This document shows positions 1-8,284 of a stretch of 64,000 bases of DNA, one piece after another. The stretch lies in contig NZ_CP013264.1 of the NCBI RefSeq assembly GCF_001456115.1, positions 3,800,501 to 3,864,500 on the forward strand, given 5' to 3'. Every line of letters starts with the position of its first letter. Position 1 is the stretch's first letter. Source of the DNA: Sphingobium baderi (GTDB taxonomy: Bacteria; Pseudomonadota; Alphaproteobacteria; Sphingomonadales; Sphingomonadaceae). The position numbers and the translations under genes were made by a program. The notes beneath the pieces were generated by a model, which saw nothing but the letters and a program-made list of their open reading frames with translations, searched no databases and was not told the origin of the DNA.

Positions 1-313
1 AAGCGACGATCTGCCGCCGCATCCGCTCCAGTTCCGGCGCAAGCGGCGGCGGCGGCGGGGATGCGGGCGTCCAGTGAATGTCGTAGCGGTCGGTGGTCAA
101 TTGCACCGCCAGCGGACGGCGGGCCTGGGCGGGCTGCTCGTCCATCAGCTTGCGCGCGATGATGAGATGTTCTGCCAGCCGGCGCGCTTCGTCATCCTGA
201 AGCGACAAATGGCTGGCCCGCTCGTAGATCAGCGTGCCGACCGCGAATTCCAGCACCACCGTCAGCAGCAATATCGCGAAAATCCGCCCAACCAGGCCGA
301 GCGGCCGCTTCAT
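1..313 (-). CDS. Sensor histidine kinase, N-terminal fragment (cut by window edge)
   Basis: Only the first 104 or so codons are inside the window. The reading frame starts at an ATG at 313, eight bases after the stop of the OmpR-type regulator, so the two genes form an operon. The visible protein opens with MKRPLGLVGRIF and a single hydrophobic segment (about residues 9-28), followed by a hydrophilic, probably periplasmic stretch with a proline-rich end. This layout and the partner gene indicate a membrane sensor kinase; the HAMP, dimerisation and ATPase domains would lie beyond the left edge. The kinase identity is inferred from context, as no catalytic motif is visible. Confidence 0.7.
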   Translation of the reverse strand, partial: MKRPLGLVGRIFAILLLTVVLEFAVGTLIYERASHLSLQDDEARRLAEHLIIARKLMDEQPAQARRPLAVQLTTDRYDIHWTPASPPPPPLAPELERMRRQIVA

Positions 314-321
314 CCCCGACT

Positions 322-1032
322 TCAAGCGCGGCTGACCTCTGCATTGAACATGTAACCGACGCCGCGCACGGTGGTGATGGGGGCGCCCTTGTCCTGCGTG
401 GAAAGCTTGCGGCGCAGGCGGCTGACCAGCACGTCGATGCTGCGGTCGCTGCTGTCGCCCATGCGGGTGCGTGACAATTCGATCAGCCGTTCGCGGGCAA
501 TGACACGCTGGGGGTGGCTGAGGAAAGAGCCGAGCAGGTCGAACTCCGCCCCGGTCAGGTCGACGATGCCGCCCGTGGGCGAACGCAGCTCGCGGCGGGG
601 GAAATTGACGACCCAGCCGTCGAAGCGCGCTTCATTGTCGCGATGCTCGTCCGGGCCGCGCTCCACCCCGACGCGGCGCAATATGGCGCGGATGCGAGCG
701 ATCAGCTCGCGCGTGCCGAAGGGCTTGGGCAGATAATCGTCCGCGCCCAGTTCCAGCCCGACGATGCGGTCCGTCTCGCTGCCCTTGGCGCTGATGAAGA
801 TGATCGGCACGTCGCTCTTGCGGCGGATCTGGCGGCACAGGTCGATGCCGTTGGTGCCCGGCAGCATGACGTCGAGCACGACGAGGTCGACCGGTCCCGC
901 GTCGAAGGCCACCCACATTTCCGGGCCGGAGGATGCCGGGCGGACCTGATAGCCATTTTCCTGCAAGGCACGGGCGGTCAGCGTGCGAAGCGGCGGATCG
1001 TCTTCCACCAGGATGATCGAAGGGGCGGTCAT
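322..1032 (-). CDS. OmpR/PhoB-family response regulator
   Basis: A 236-residue two-domain response regulator. The receiver (about residues 1-120) has the full phosphorylation pocket: acidic E10-D11-D12, phospho-acceptor D54 in the LVVLD strand, S81 and K103 in PKPF. The C-terminal winged helix (about 135-232) carries the recognition-helix pattern RSIDVLVSRLRRKL and ends in the wing segment VRGVGYMF. It would be phosphorylated by the kinase encoded immediately downstream and bind promoter DNA; its targets are unknown. The C-terminal domain is strikingly similar to that of the orphan regulator at 4650-5360, so the two are paralogues. Confidence 0.93.
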   Translation of the reverse strand: MTAPSIILVEDDPPLRTLTARALQENGYQVRPASSGPEMWVAFDAGPVDLVVLDVMLPGTNGIDLCRQIRRKSDVPIIFISAKGSETDRIVGLELGADDYLPKPFGTRELIARIRAILRRVGVERGPDEHRDNEARFDGWVVNFPRRELRSPTGGIVDLTGAEFDLLGSFLSHPQRVIARERLIELSRTRMGDSSDRSIDVLVSRLRRKLSTQDKGAPITTVRGVGYMFNAEVSRA

Positions 1033-1170
1033 CGCGACTTTACACAGTGGAAATGGATCATGAGGAGGAGATAGGGCCGCGCCTGCCGACGGTCAACCAA
1101 GGGGCCGGGGCGCGCGCGGATGCCGGGCCGTCAGCAACAATTTGTCATGATGGAGACATTCGCGGTCGAG

Positions 1171-1199
1171 GGACGGGGCGGAGGACATCCGCCCCGTCC
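1171..1199. terminator. Strong hairpin downstream of the porin gene
   Basis: A perfect 12-bp stem (1171-1182 paired with 1188-1199) with a five-base loop lies just after the porin stop codon at 1207 on the minus strand. There is no clear T-run after it, so it may be a Rho-independent terminator of poor quality or an mRNA 3'-end stabilising structure. Confidence 0.5.
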
Positions 1200-1206
1200 T
1201 CTTCGA

Positions 1207-2037
1207 TCAGAACGCTGCCGAGAGCGAGAAGACCACACGCCCACGCGCGATGGACGAACCGTCCGCGTCCGAGAAGTTCGGGCGGATGTAATTTTCCTCG
1301 ACCCGGGCGATGTCGGTATCGACATAGGCCACGCCCACCGTCAGCGGCGTGTTCGGAACAGCCACGTCCGCGCCCACCATCCAGTCGAGATATTTGCCGG
1401 TCGGGGCAAGGCTGGTGCCGTTGGGGCCCAGGCCCGAATTACCCTTGGACCAGCCCAGATGGGCCTTGAGCGTCACGGGCGTATTGGGGATCGATCCGCT
1501 AACGTCGCTCCAGACATAGAAATTGTCGTTCTTCTTGCCCGGATTGTCGGGCAGGACCGACGCCGCGCTGTTATAGACCTTGCCCAGCGCCTTCTGCTTG
1601 GGCGCATAGGCGACGCCGACGAGGGCGGAAACCGGGCCGACATCACCCGACAGCTTGATATAAGGCTCGGCGAAATCCGTGGTGTCCGCGCCGCTGGGAT
1701 ACATGTACCAGGTAAGGCCGACGTCCAGCGTCGCGCCGCCCAGCGGGATGGCATAGCCCGCGAACAGGTCCAGTTCCATGTTGGAGCCGCCGAACGTGCC
1801 CCATCCCGACAGGTTGGACGCCCATGTTCCGCCATAAAGGCCGCTTTCATGGGTCAGCGTGACGCCGCCCTGGACAGCCATGCCCTTGTCGGTCTGCGAC
1901 ACGCCGCGGAAGCGGTAATCGGAAACGAGGGCCACGCTGCCCGAAACCGTGACAGGACTGGTGGGTGCCTCCTGCGCGAAGGCGGGCGCTGCGGATATCA
2001 GCGTGAGAGCGGCACAGGCGATCTGGTATTTTTTCAT
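1207..2037 (-). CDS. TorF-family putative porin
   Basis: A 276-residue outer-membrane beta-barrel protein. It starts with a signal peptide (MKKYQIACAALTLISAAPAFA, cleavage after AFA) and continues with alternating aromatic beta-strands, including the SDYRFRGVSQTDKG segment typical of the TorF/'gcw_chp' porin family, and ends with a C-terminal aromatic Phe after LSLSAAF as expected for barrel insertion. I chose the second ATG (2037) because the AAGGGGA ribosome site abuts the first ATG at 2043 and is six bases from the second. It probably forms a diffusion channel; the substrate is unknown. A strong hairpin follows the gene. Confidence 0.85.
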   Translation of the reverse strand: MKKYQIACAALTLISAAPAFAQEAPTSPVTVSGSVALVSDYRFRGVSQTDKGMAVQGGVTLTHESGLYGGTWASNLSGWGTFGGSNMELDLFAGYAIPLGGATLDVGLTWYMYPSGADTTDFAEPYIKLSGDVGPVSALVGVAYAPKQKALGKVYNSAASVLPDNPGKKNDNFYVWSDVSGSIPNTPVTLKAHLGWSKGNSGLGPNGTSLAPTGKYLDWMVGADVAVPNTPLTVGVAYVDTDIARVEENYIRPNFSDADGSSIARGRVVFSLSAAF

Positions 2038-2271
2038 GAACATTCCCCTTTACGAAAGAATGTTCCTTCCTGCGTCCGCCAGTCCGAAGATCGGTTCGCC
2101 TTCGGTACGTGCGGACAGACACAGGGCTATCCCGCCTGCCGTCCCTTACAAACCGTATTTTGTGCAAGTGCGAAAGGCTGGGCGAATAGCGTGGCCCGGG
2201 GAACACGGTTCTTTTCCGAATTGGCAACCCATGTTTCCATTTCATTGCTGTCCCATTCCACGCCAGACATG

Positions 2272-2309
2272 AAAAAGCCGCCGCGTCCGGGGGTGGAGGA
2301 CGCGGCGGC
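2272..2309 (-). terminator. Rho-independent terminator after the SulP gene
   Basis: A perfect 12-bp GC-rich stem (2277-2288 with 2298-2309) and nine-base loop is followed on the minus strand by TTTTTC (AAAAA at 2272-2276 on the plus strand). It lies 26 bases past the SulP stop codon and ends the carbonic anhydrase-SulP transcript. The remaining 2044-2271 stretch holds only the porin leader and promoter region. Confidence 0.85.
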
Positions 2310-2334
2310 CAGGGGGGATTCGAAACGGGAGCGG

Positions 2335-3831
2335 TCAGGCCGCGAGCTGGCGCAACCGTCCCGCCGCGCCGAACAGTTCGACCTCCATCCCCGCATTGCG
2401 GCGGCGGTCGATCCATTCCCGCAGCATTTCCGCGCAGGTATGGTCGATATGGCCAAGCCGTTCGACGTTGAGGATGATCACGCGGCCGGCGGGCAATGCC
2501 TCCAGTCGTGCGGACAGGCCGGGCAGACTGAAGAAACTGGCCGTGCCGTCCAGCGCGACTTCATGCTTGTTGTCCCAGCTCGTCTCGTCGATCTTGAGGC
2601 CGAGGCGGCGAACATGGGGCAGCATTTCCAGCAACGACAGGCCAATGCCGACCAGCACGCCCGTCAGCAGATCGGTCGTCACCACCGTCACCAGCGTCGC
2701 GGCCCACACCACCGCCGGAAGCGGCCCATAGCGGTGCAGCAGATGCTTCGCATGGTCTAGGCTGACGAGGCGCACGCCCGTCACCACCAATATGCCTGCC
2801 AGCGCCGCCATCGGGATTTCCCGCAGCAGCCAGGGCAGCAGCGCGACGAAGCCCAATATCCAGATGCCGTGCAGGATGGTGGACAGGCGCGTCTTGCCGC
2901 CCGCCTGCACATTGGCGGAGCTGCGGACGATCACGCCGGTCATCGGCAATGCGCCGGCAAAGCCGCAAAGCAGATTGCCCACGCCCTGCGCGCTCAGTTC
3001 GCGATTATAATTGGTGCGAACGCCGTCATGCATCCGGTCCACCGCCGCCGCCGACAGCAGCGTTTCGGCGCTGGCGATGAAGGCGATGGCGATGGCGGTC
3101 GTGATGACGGAGGGGGTCATCAGCTGGGCGAGCAGATTGCCTTCCGGCAAGGTGACTGCCGACATGATCGATTCCGGCACCACCACGCGGGCCACCGGCA
3201 GGCCCAGGAAAAAGGCCACCAGCGTCGCCAGCACCACACCGACCAGCGCCCCGGGCAACAATTTCATCGATGCGGGACGGACCTTTTCCCAACCGATCAT
3301 GCCGCCAATGGTGACAAGGCCGACGGCAAAGGCCATCGCCGCATCCTGATTGGTAAGGCCGAATATCTGGCCCGGCATCGCCAGCAGATTGGCCAGACCG
3401 CTCGACAACGGCTTGTCGTCGAACAGGACGTGGAATTGCCCGACGACGATCAGCACGCCGATGCCCGCCAACATGCCATGGACCACGGCGGGCGAAATGG
3501 CGCGGAACCATCCACCGACCCTGAGCAGCCCCGCGATCACCTGAATCGCGCCCGCCAGGATCAGAATCGGTCCCAGCGCCGACAAGCCCTGTTGCTGGAC
3601 GATCTCAAAGACGATGACGGCCAGACCCGCCGCCGGGCCGCTGACCTGCAGGGGCGATCCGGCCAGCAGGCCAACGACGATACCGCCAATGATCCCGGTA
3701 ACCAGCCCCTTTTCAGGCGGCACGCCGGACGCGATGGCGATGCCCATGCACAAGGGCATCGCCACCAGGAAAACGACGATGGATGCGGTGAAGTCGCGGC
3801 TCAGCGTACCGCCTGAAAACGCCTTCAGCAT
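2335..3831 (-). CDS. SulP-family anion transporter, likely bicarbonate-linked
   Basis: A 498-residue inner-membrane SulP (SLC26-type) transporter. The N-terminal 390 residues form 10 or more hydrophobic segments, with family signatures such as the early MPLCMGIAIASG helix and GSPLQVSGPAAGLAV. The last 90-100 residues form a STAS domain (from about DETSWDNKHEVALDG to the end). Its start is only three bases after the carbonic anhydrase stop, so the two are translated as a pair. SulP-carbonic anhydrase pairs are known and usually suggest bicarbonate uptake or exchange, but sulfate cannot be excluded from sequence. A strong terminator follows. Confidence 0.9.
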   Translation of the reverse strand: MLKAFSGGTLSRDFTASIVVFLVAMPLCMGIAIASGVPPEKGLVTGIIGGIVVGLLAGSPLQVSGPAAGLAVIVFEIVQQQGLSALGPILILAGAIQVIAGLLRVGGWFRAISPAVVHGMLAGIGVLIVVGQFHVLFDDKPLSSGLANLLAMPGQIFGLTNQDAAMAFAVGLVTIGGMIGWEKVRPASMKLLPGALVGVVLATLVAFFLGLPVARVVVPESIMSAVTLPEGNLLAQLMTPSVITTAIAIAFIASAETLLSAAAVDRMHDGVRTNYNRELSAQGVGNLLCGFAGALPMTGVIVRSSANVQAGGKTRLSTILHGIWILGFVALLPWLLREIPMAALAGILVVTGVRLVSLDHAKHLLHRYGPLPAVVWAATLVTVVTTDLLTGVLVGIGLSLLEMLPHVRRLGLKIDETSWDNKHEVALDGTASFFSLPGLSARLEALPAGRVIILNVERLGHIDHTCAEMLREWIDRRRNAGMEVELFGAAGRLRQLAA

Positions 3832-3834
3832 GGC

Positions 3835-4533
3835 TTACTCCGCGGCCTCTGCGTAAACCGCTCCGGCGGCGAGGCGCCGGGCGTGCGGCAAGGCGACGGG
3901 CATGGGCTGGCCTTCGCGCAGCGGCACGAAACGGCCGGTCTCGCCGTCCAGGCCCAGCACCTGACCCGCATGGATGTCGACGACCCAGCCGTGCAGGGCG
4001 ATCTCGCCGCGCGCGATGCCCGACGCGACCGAAGGATGCGTCCGCAGATGCGCGAGCTGGACAACGACATTCTCCAGCGTGACATTGCGGATCTTTTCCT
4101 CGTCGCTGATGTCGTCGGGATAGCTTTCGCGGCAGACCTTCTGCGCGGCATGGGAATGGCGCAGCCACGCCGCCACATTGGGCATGGATGCAAGAGGCGC
4201 TTCATTGACCAGCGCCTTCATCGCGCCGCAGTCGCTATGTCCGCACACGATGATGTCACGCACGCCCAGCGCCATCACCGCATATTCGACGGTCGAGGAC
4301 ACGCCGCCATTCTGCGTGGCGAAGGGCGGCACGATATTGCCCGCGTTGCGGCAAACGAACAGGTCGCCGGGGTCGGCCTGCATGATATGTTCGGGGACGA
4401 TGCGGGAATCGGCGCAGGAAATCATCAGCGCCTTGGGGCTCTGCCCATCGCTGGCAAGCCGGTTATAGAGCACGCTCTGGTTCGGGAAGACATGGCTTTC
4501 GAAACTGAAGACGCGGCCGATAAGCTCATTCAT
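3835..4533 (-). CDS. Beta-class carbonic anhydrase
   Basis: A 232-residue cytoplasmic enzyme interconverting CO2 and bicarbonate. The beta-class zinc site is complete: C40 with D42 and R44 (CADSR) and H99-x-x-C102 (HSDCGAMKA). Length and motif spacing match the bacterial beta family. The downstream SulP transporter begins three bases after the stop codon, so the likely role is supplying or trapping bicarbonate. The 116-base stretch upstream (4534-4649) separates it from the stop of an unrelated regulator and should hold its promoter. Confidence 0.95.
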   Translation of the reverse strand: MNELIGRVFSFESHVFPNQSVLYNRLASDGQSPKALMISCADSRIVPEHIMQADPGDLFVCRNAGNIVPPFATQNGGVSSTVEYAVMALGVRDIIVCGHSDCGAMKALVNEAPLASMPNVAAWLRHSHAAQKVCRESYPDDISDEEKIRNVTLENVVVQLAHLRTHPSVASGIARGEIALHGWVVDIHAGQVLGLDGETGRFVPLREGQPMPVALPHARRLAAGAVYAEAAE

Positions 4534-4649
4534 GTCGTTATCCTTCCTGTCTTTACGCCGGTCGGGAAACGGACCGGCTTTGGAAGGAAGAATAGGGATG
4601 CCGTTTTGCTGCGGCGCAGCGCCTTTGTTAAAAACTATGTCTGGGCTTG

Positions 4650-5360
4650 TCAGCGCCTCTCGACGATCGCGCTGAACATATAGCCGATGCCCCGCACCGT
4701 CACGATCGGCGCCGCGCGGGTGGGGTGATTGAGCTTGCGGCGCAGGCGGCTGACCAGCACGTCCACGCTGCGGTCGGACGAAGGCGTTTCCCGCGTGCCG
4801 TTCAATTCCAGTAACCTGGCGCGGGCGACGACGGACCGCGCATTGTCCAGAAACAGGGACAGCAGGGAAAATTCCGCCGCCGTAAAGTCGACCGGCGCGC
4901 CATCGGGATCGCGCACTTCACGCCGCGCGAAATCGACCACCCAGCCCTCAAAATGCGCTTCGGTCTGATGGCGCTGGCCCAGCGCCCGCGCGCTTCTTCC
5001 GCGCCGCAGCACGGCGCGCAGGCGCGCAGCCACTTCCCGCGTCGAATAGGGCTTGGCGATGAAATCGTCCGCGCCCAGTTCCAGTCCGACCACCCGGTCG
5101 ACTTCGGTGCTGTTCGCGCCCACCAGAATGATCGGCACATCGCTGCGCGCCCGCACCCCGCCGCACAGGTCCATACCATCGGCGCCGCGCAGCCCCGCGT
5201 CCAGCACCAACGCATCGACCGGCTCGGCCGTGATCGCGTCCCAAACGTCGCGCGCGGAAGATACAGGCAGCGTGCGGAATCCACTCTGCTCCAGAAAGGC
5301 ATGCAGGTCCTGGCGCAATTCCATCTGCCGTTCGGCAACAAGGATCAGCGGATGGTTCAT
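4650..5360 (-). CDS. Orphan OmpR-type regulator with degenerate receiver
   Basis: A 236-residue protein if started at MNHPLILV (5360); an in-frame ATG at 5492 would add 44 residues with no homology to the family. It aligns throughout with the regulator at 322-1032, but the receiver pocket is altered: the acidic E-D-D triplet is E10-R11-Q12, and the conserved Ser/Thr at position 81 is Gly. D54 (LVLDAGL) and K103 (AKPY) remain. The winged helix is intact (RSVDVLVSRLRRKL, VRGIGYMF). No kinase gene adjoins it. It probably binds DNA without conventional phosphorylation or has another trigger; this is inference. Confidence 0.88.
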   Translation of the reverse strand: MNHPLILVAERQMELRQDLHAFLEQSGFRTLPVSSARDVWDAITAEPVDALVLDAGLRGADGMDLCGGVRARSDVPIILVGANSTEVDRVVGLELGADDFIAKPYSTREVAARLRAVLRRGRSARALGQRHQTEAHFEGWVVDFARREVRDPDGAPVDFTAAEFSLLSLFLDNARSVVARARLLELNGTRETPSSDRSVDVLVSRLRRKLNHPTRAAPIVTVRGIGYMFSAIVERR

Positions 5361-5545
5361 CCCGCCGCCCCATATGCCGGGCGAAGGCGCGGCACGGCGG
5401 CGTTCAGCGCCATGGCAAGAGACATGGGAGGCTTCTCCTTTCGCGGCCGGAAACGCCCGGCCGGGAGCCGGACAGCCCAAAGCTGTAACCATGCCACATG
5501 TCTGTCATATATGCCGAACGTAACAAAATATTGCTGATGGCCCGT

Positions 5546-6883
5546 TCATCGGCCCGCGCCGTCAGCTTCCTGACTTGCCGCGGATTGCCCGCCTTTCCCT
5601 TCCTCGGCCAGGAAGCCGCGTGACAATCCGTGGTAGAGGCGTTCCCGGCACACCAGCGCGCTGACGGCGTCGGCGATAAGGGCTGTCGCGAACAGGGGCA
5701 GCACCAGCCCCCGGCTCGCGGTGGTTTCGGTGATGATGATAACGGCGGTCAGCGGCGCGCGGACCACGCCGACGAAATAGGCGATCATGCCTAGCACCAC
5801 GACCACGCTCACGGGCGTTGCAAAGAGAGGCGAGAGCAGGTTGCCGATGCCCGCGCCGACCGATAGCGAAGGCGCGAAGATGCCGCCGGGCGTGCCGCTG
5901 AGCGTCGTGGCGAGCGTCGACACCAGTTTCGCCGGTCCGAACCACAGCGGCGCGCCTTCGCCTTCCACCAGGTTGCGCGTCGTTTCATAGCCCGTGCCCC
6001 AGGTCAGCCCGGTCGCCAGCCCGATCACCGCCACCAGCACGCCGCACCCCAGCGCCAGCAGCACCGGCCTTGCCCGTATCGCGACGATGGCGCGATGCGT
6101 GGACCTGCCAAAGCCGAGCACCCCGCGTGAAAAAAGCCCCCCGGCCAGCCCGCCGCAGACCGCCACCACCGGGATCACGGCCAGCGCCGCTCCAAACTCC
6201 AGCGTCTGCCGCATCGCGCCGAAATAGACATAATCGCCCGCAATGCCCAGGCTGACAAAGCCCGCAATCATCACCGCCGCCATCACCAGCACGGCGACGC
6301 GCTGTTCATAGGCGGCCGCCAGTTCCTCTATGGCGAAGGCCACGCCCGCCAGCGGCGTGTTGAACGCCGCCGACACGCCTGCCGCGCCCCCGGCGATATA
6401 GACGCCCGACGTGATCGGCACGCGCAGCAGCCGGTGCATGGCAATCATGATGGCGGCGCTGATCTGGACCGTAGGCCCCTCGCGCCCCACCGATCCGCCG
6501 CCGAACAACATGGCGAGCGTCAGGCCGAATTTGGCCCATGCCGTCCGCAGCGAAACGAACGGTCCCTTGCTGGAACCTTCGGGATTGTGCGCCGCCGCGA
6601 TGACCTGCGGAATGCCGGAGCCGCGCGCCGCCGCGAACCAGCGACAGGTGATCCAGGCGGTGCCCGCGAATATCAGCGGCGTCAGGATCAACGGCGCATA
6701 GGGCCAATGATGCACGATCTGAAGCTGGGCACGCTGAAGGCGGTCGCCCAGAGCCGCGAAGACGAGCGCGACCAGCCCCAGCAACACCGCGCCCAGCGCC
6801 GTGGCGATGCGGCGGCGGGCCACCGGCACCAGCCTGCCTGCGGACCGGGGCAACAGCCGGTCGATCTGGGATCGCAATTTCAT
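5546..6883 (-). CDS. ClC-family chloride channel/antiporter
   Basis: A 445-residue polytopic membrane protein of the ClC family. It shows the anion-selectivity motifs GSGIP (88-92), GREGP (133-137) with the gating glutamate E135, and GGIFAP later in the chain. The gating Glu suggests a Cl-/H+ exchanger or gated channel. I start it at MKLRSQIDRL (6883); an upstream ATG at 6973 would add a 30-residue non-homologous tail. It lies 141 bases downstream of the MscS gene on the same strand, so it may be the last gene of the ectoine-osmoregulation group or have its own promoter. Confidence 0.9.
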   Translation of the reverse strand: MKLRSQIDRLLPRSAGRLVPVARRRIATALGAVLLGLVALVFAALGDRLQRAQLQIVHHWPYAPLILTPLIFAGTAWITCRWFAAARGSGIPQVIAAAHNPEGSSKGPFVSLRTAWAKFGLTLAMLFGGGSVGREGPTVQISAAIMIAMHRLLRVPITSGVYIAGGAAGVSAAFNTPLAGVAFAIEELAAAYEQRVAVLVMAAVMIAGFVSLGIAGDYVYFGAMRQTLEFGAALAVIPVVAVCGGLAGGLFSRGVLGFGRSTHRAIVAIRARPVLLALGCGVLVAVIGLATGLTWGTGYETTRNLVEGEGAPLWFGPAKLVSTLATTLSGTPGGIFAPSLSVGAGIGNLLSPLFATPVSVVVVLGMIAYFVGVVRAPLTAVIIITETTASRGLVLPLFATALIADAVSALVCRERLYHGLSRGFLAEEGKGGQSAASQEADGAGR

Positions 6884-7024
6884 GGCGTGATCGGGCTGTG
6901 GGTTTCGAATCCGGGCATGGCGTCTATTGGACCAGCAACCGCAGCGGTTCCAGTCCAAAAGCCGATATCTCATGCCCGGCCCGCGCCGTCGCCTCCTTGC
7001 CCCATGAGGACGGACCTTCCGGCC

Positions 7025-8284
7025 TCAAGCATGCGCCGGGATCGTGAAGCGCGGCGCGGACAGGTCGGAACCCGCCGGCCGTTGAAAGAGCCGCAGCCCG
7101 AACTCAGGCATGATGGCGATCAGATGGTCGAATATATCGGCCTGTATGCCCTCATATTCTCCCCATGCCGTAGTGTTGGCAAAGGCGTATATCTGCAACG
7201 GCAGGCCATTTTCGCTGGGGGCAAGCTGGCGCACCAGCAACGTCTTGTCGCCGTCGATATCGGACCGGGATTGCAGATAGGCCAGCACATAGGCGCGAAA
7301 GGTGCCGATATTGGTCAGGCGCCTGCCATTGACACTTTCCCCCGCCGCCTTCTGCGCGTTCCACTGCTCGATATCCTGGCGCTTGGTCGCCAGATAATCG
7401 CGGAGCAGCGCAAAGCGGGACATGCCGTCCAGTTCCTCCGCCTGCAGGAAGCGCACGCTGTTCTGGTCGATCATCACCGACCGCATCATCCGGCGCCCGC
7501 CCGATTCCGCCATGCCGCGCCAGTTGCGAAAGCTCTCCGAAATAAGGCGGTGGGTGGGGACGGTGGTGATCGTCTTATCGAAATTCTGGATCTTCACCGT
7601 GTGCAGCGCGATGTCGATGACATCGCCGTCCACGTTGAACTGCGGCATTTCTATCCAGTCGCCCACGCGCACCATGTCGTTCGACCCGATCTGCACCGAC
7701 GCGACCAGCGACAGGATCGTGTCCTTGAACACCAGCATCAGCACCGCCGCCATCGCGCCAAGGCCCGACAGCAGCAGCAAGGGCGACTCGTCCATCAGCA
7801 CCGCGATGACAAGGATCGCGCTCGCGGCGTAGATCAGCAACTTGCCAAGCTGAACATAACCCTTGATCGGCCGGTTGGCCGCATAGGGACGGCGCTGGTA
7901 AAGATCGTTCAGCACGGTGAGAAGCCCGCTCAGCGCGATGGCGATCGTCAGGATCATGAACGCCGCGCAAAAGCTGCGGACGAAAACGATCGCCCCCGCG
8001 GGCATATGCGGCACCGCGCCGACGCCGTTCTGGATGACCAGCGCCGGGACGATGTTCGACAGGCGGGCGACGATCGCGCCGATATGCGAAGCCTCGACGC
8101 GGAAAGGCAGATGATCGAGCAGGCGTATCAACAGCTTGAGCACGATACGCTTAGCCACCCAGTTGGCGATCCACGCCACCAGCCCCAGCAGCAGCAACGC
8201 GACGCCGCTCTGCATCCATGGCTCGCTGACATATTTTTGCGTCAGCGTCCCGACATTTTCGCTGGAAACCGACAGGTGGCGCAT
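7025..8284 (-). CDS. MscS-type mechanosensitive channel (YbdG-like)
   Basis: A 419-residue inner-membrane channel with about five hydrophobic segments in the first 190 residues, then the conserved MscS cytosolic beta-domain: VGDWIEMPQFNVDGDV, TVKIQNFDKT, VPTHRLISESFRNWRGM. The long C-terminal part resembles the YbdG/MscM subgroup rather than short MscS. The start ATG overlaps the stop of the MFS gene by one base (TGATG), so translation is coupled. Such channels release solutes on hypo-osmotic shock, which fits its place in the ectoine operon. The first codon of the longer frame at 8287 is TTG and less likely. Confidence 0.92.
   Translation of the reverse strand: MRHLSVSSENVGTLTQKYVSEPWMQSGVALLLLGLVAWIANWVAKRIVLKLLIRLLDHLPFRVEASHIGAIVARLSNIVPALVIQNGVGAVPHMPAGAIVFVRSFCAAFMILTIAIALSGLLTVLNDLYQRRPYAANRPIKGYVQLGKLLIYAASAILVIAVLMDESPLLLLSGLGAMAAVLMLVFKDTILSLVASVQIGSNDMVRVGDWIEMPQFNVDGDVIDIALHTVKIQNFDKTITTVPTHRLISESFRNWRGMAESGGRRMMRSVMIDQNSVRFLQAEELDGMSRFALLRDYLATKRQDIEQWNAQKAAGESVNGRRLTNIGTFRAYVLAYLQSRSDIDGDKTLLVRQLAPSENGLPLQIYAFANTTAWGEYEGIQADIFDHLIAIMPEFGLRLFQRPAGSDLSAPRFTIPAHA

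Noticed and set aside
1120..2760. Long plus-strand open frame (546 codons) opposite the porin and SulP genes
   Set aside because: It is antisense to well-supported genes, rich in Arg/His/Gln and without any family motif; long antisense frames are common in high-GC DNA.
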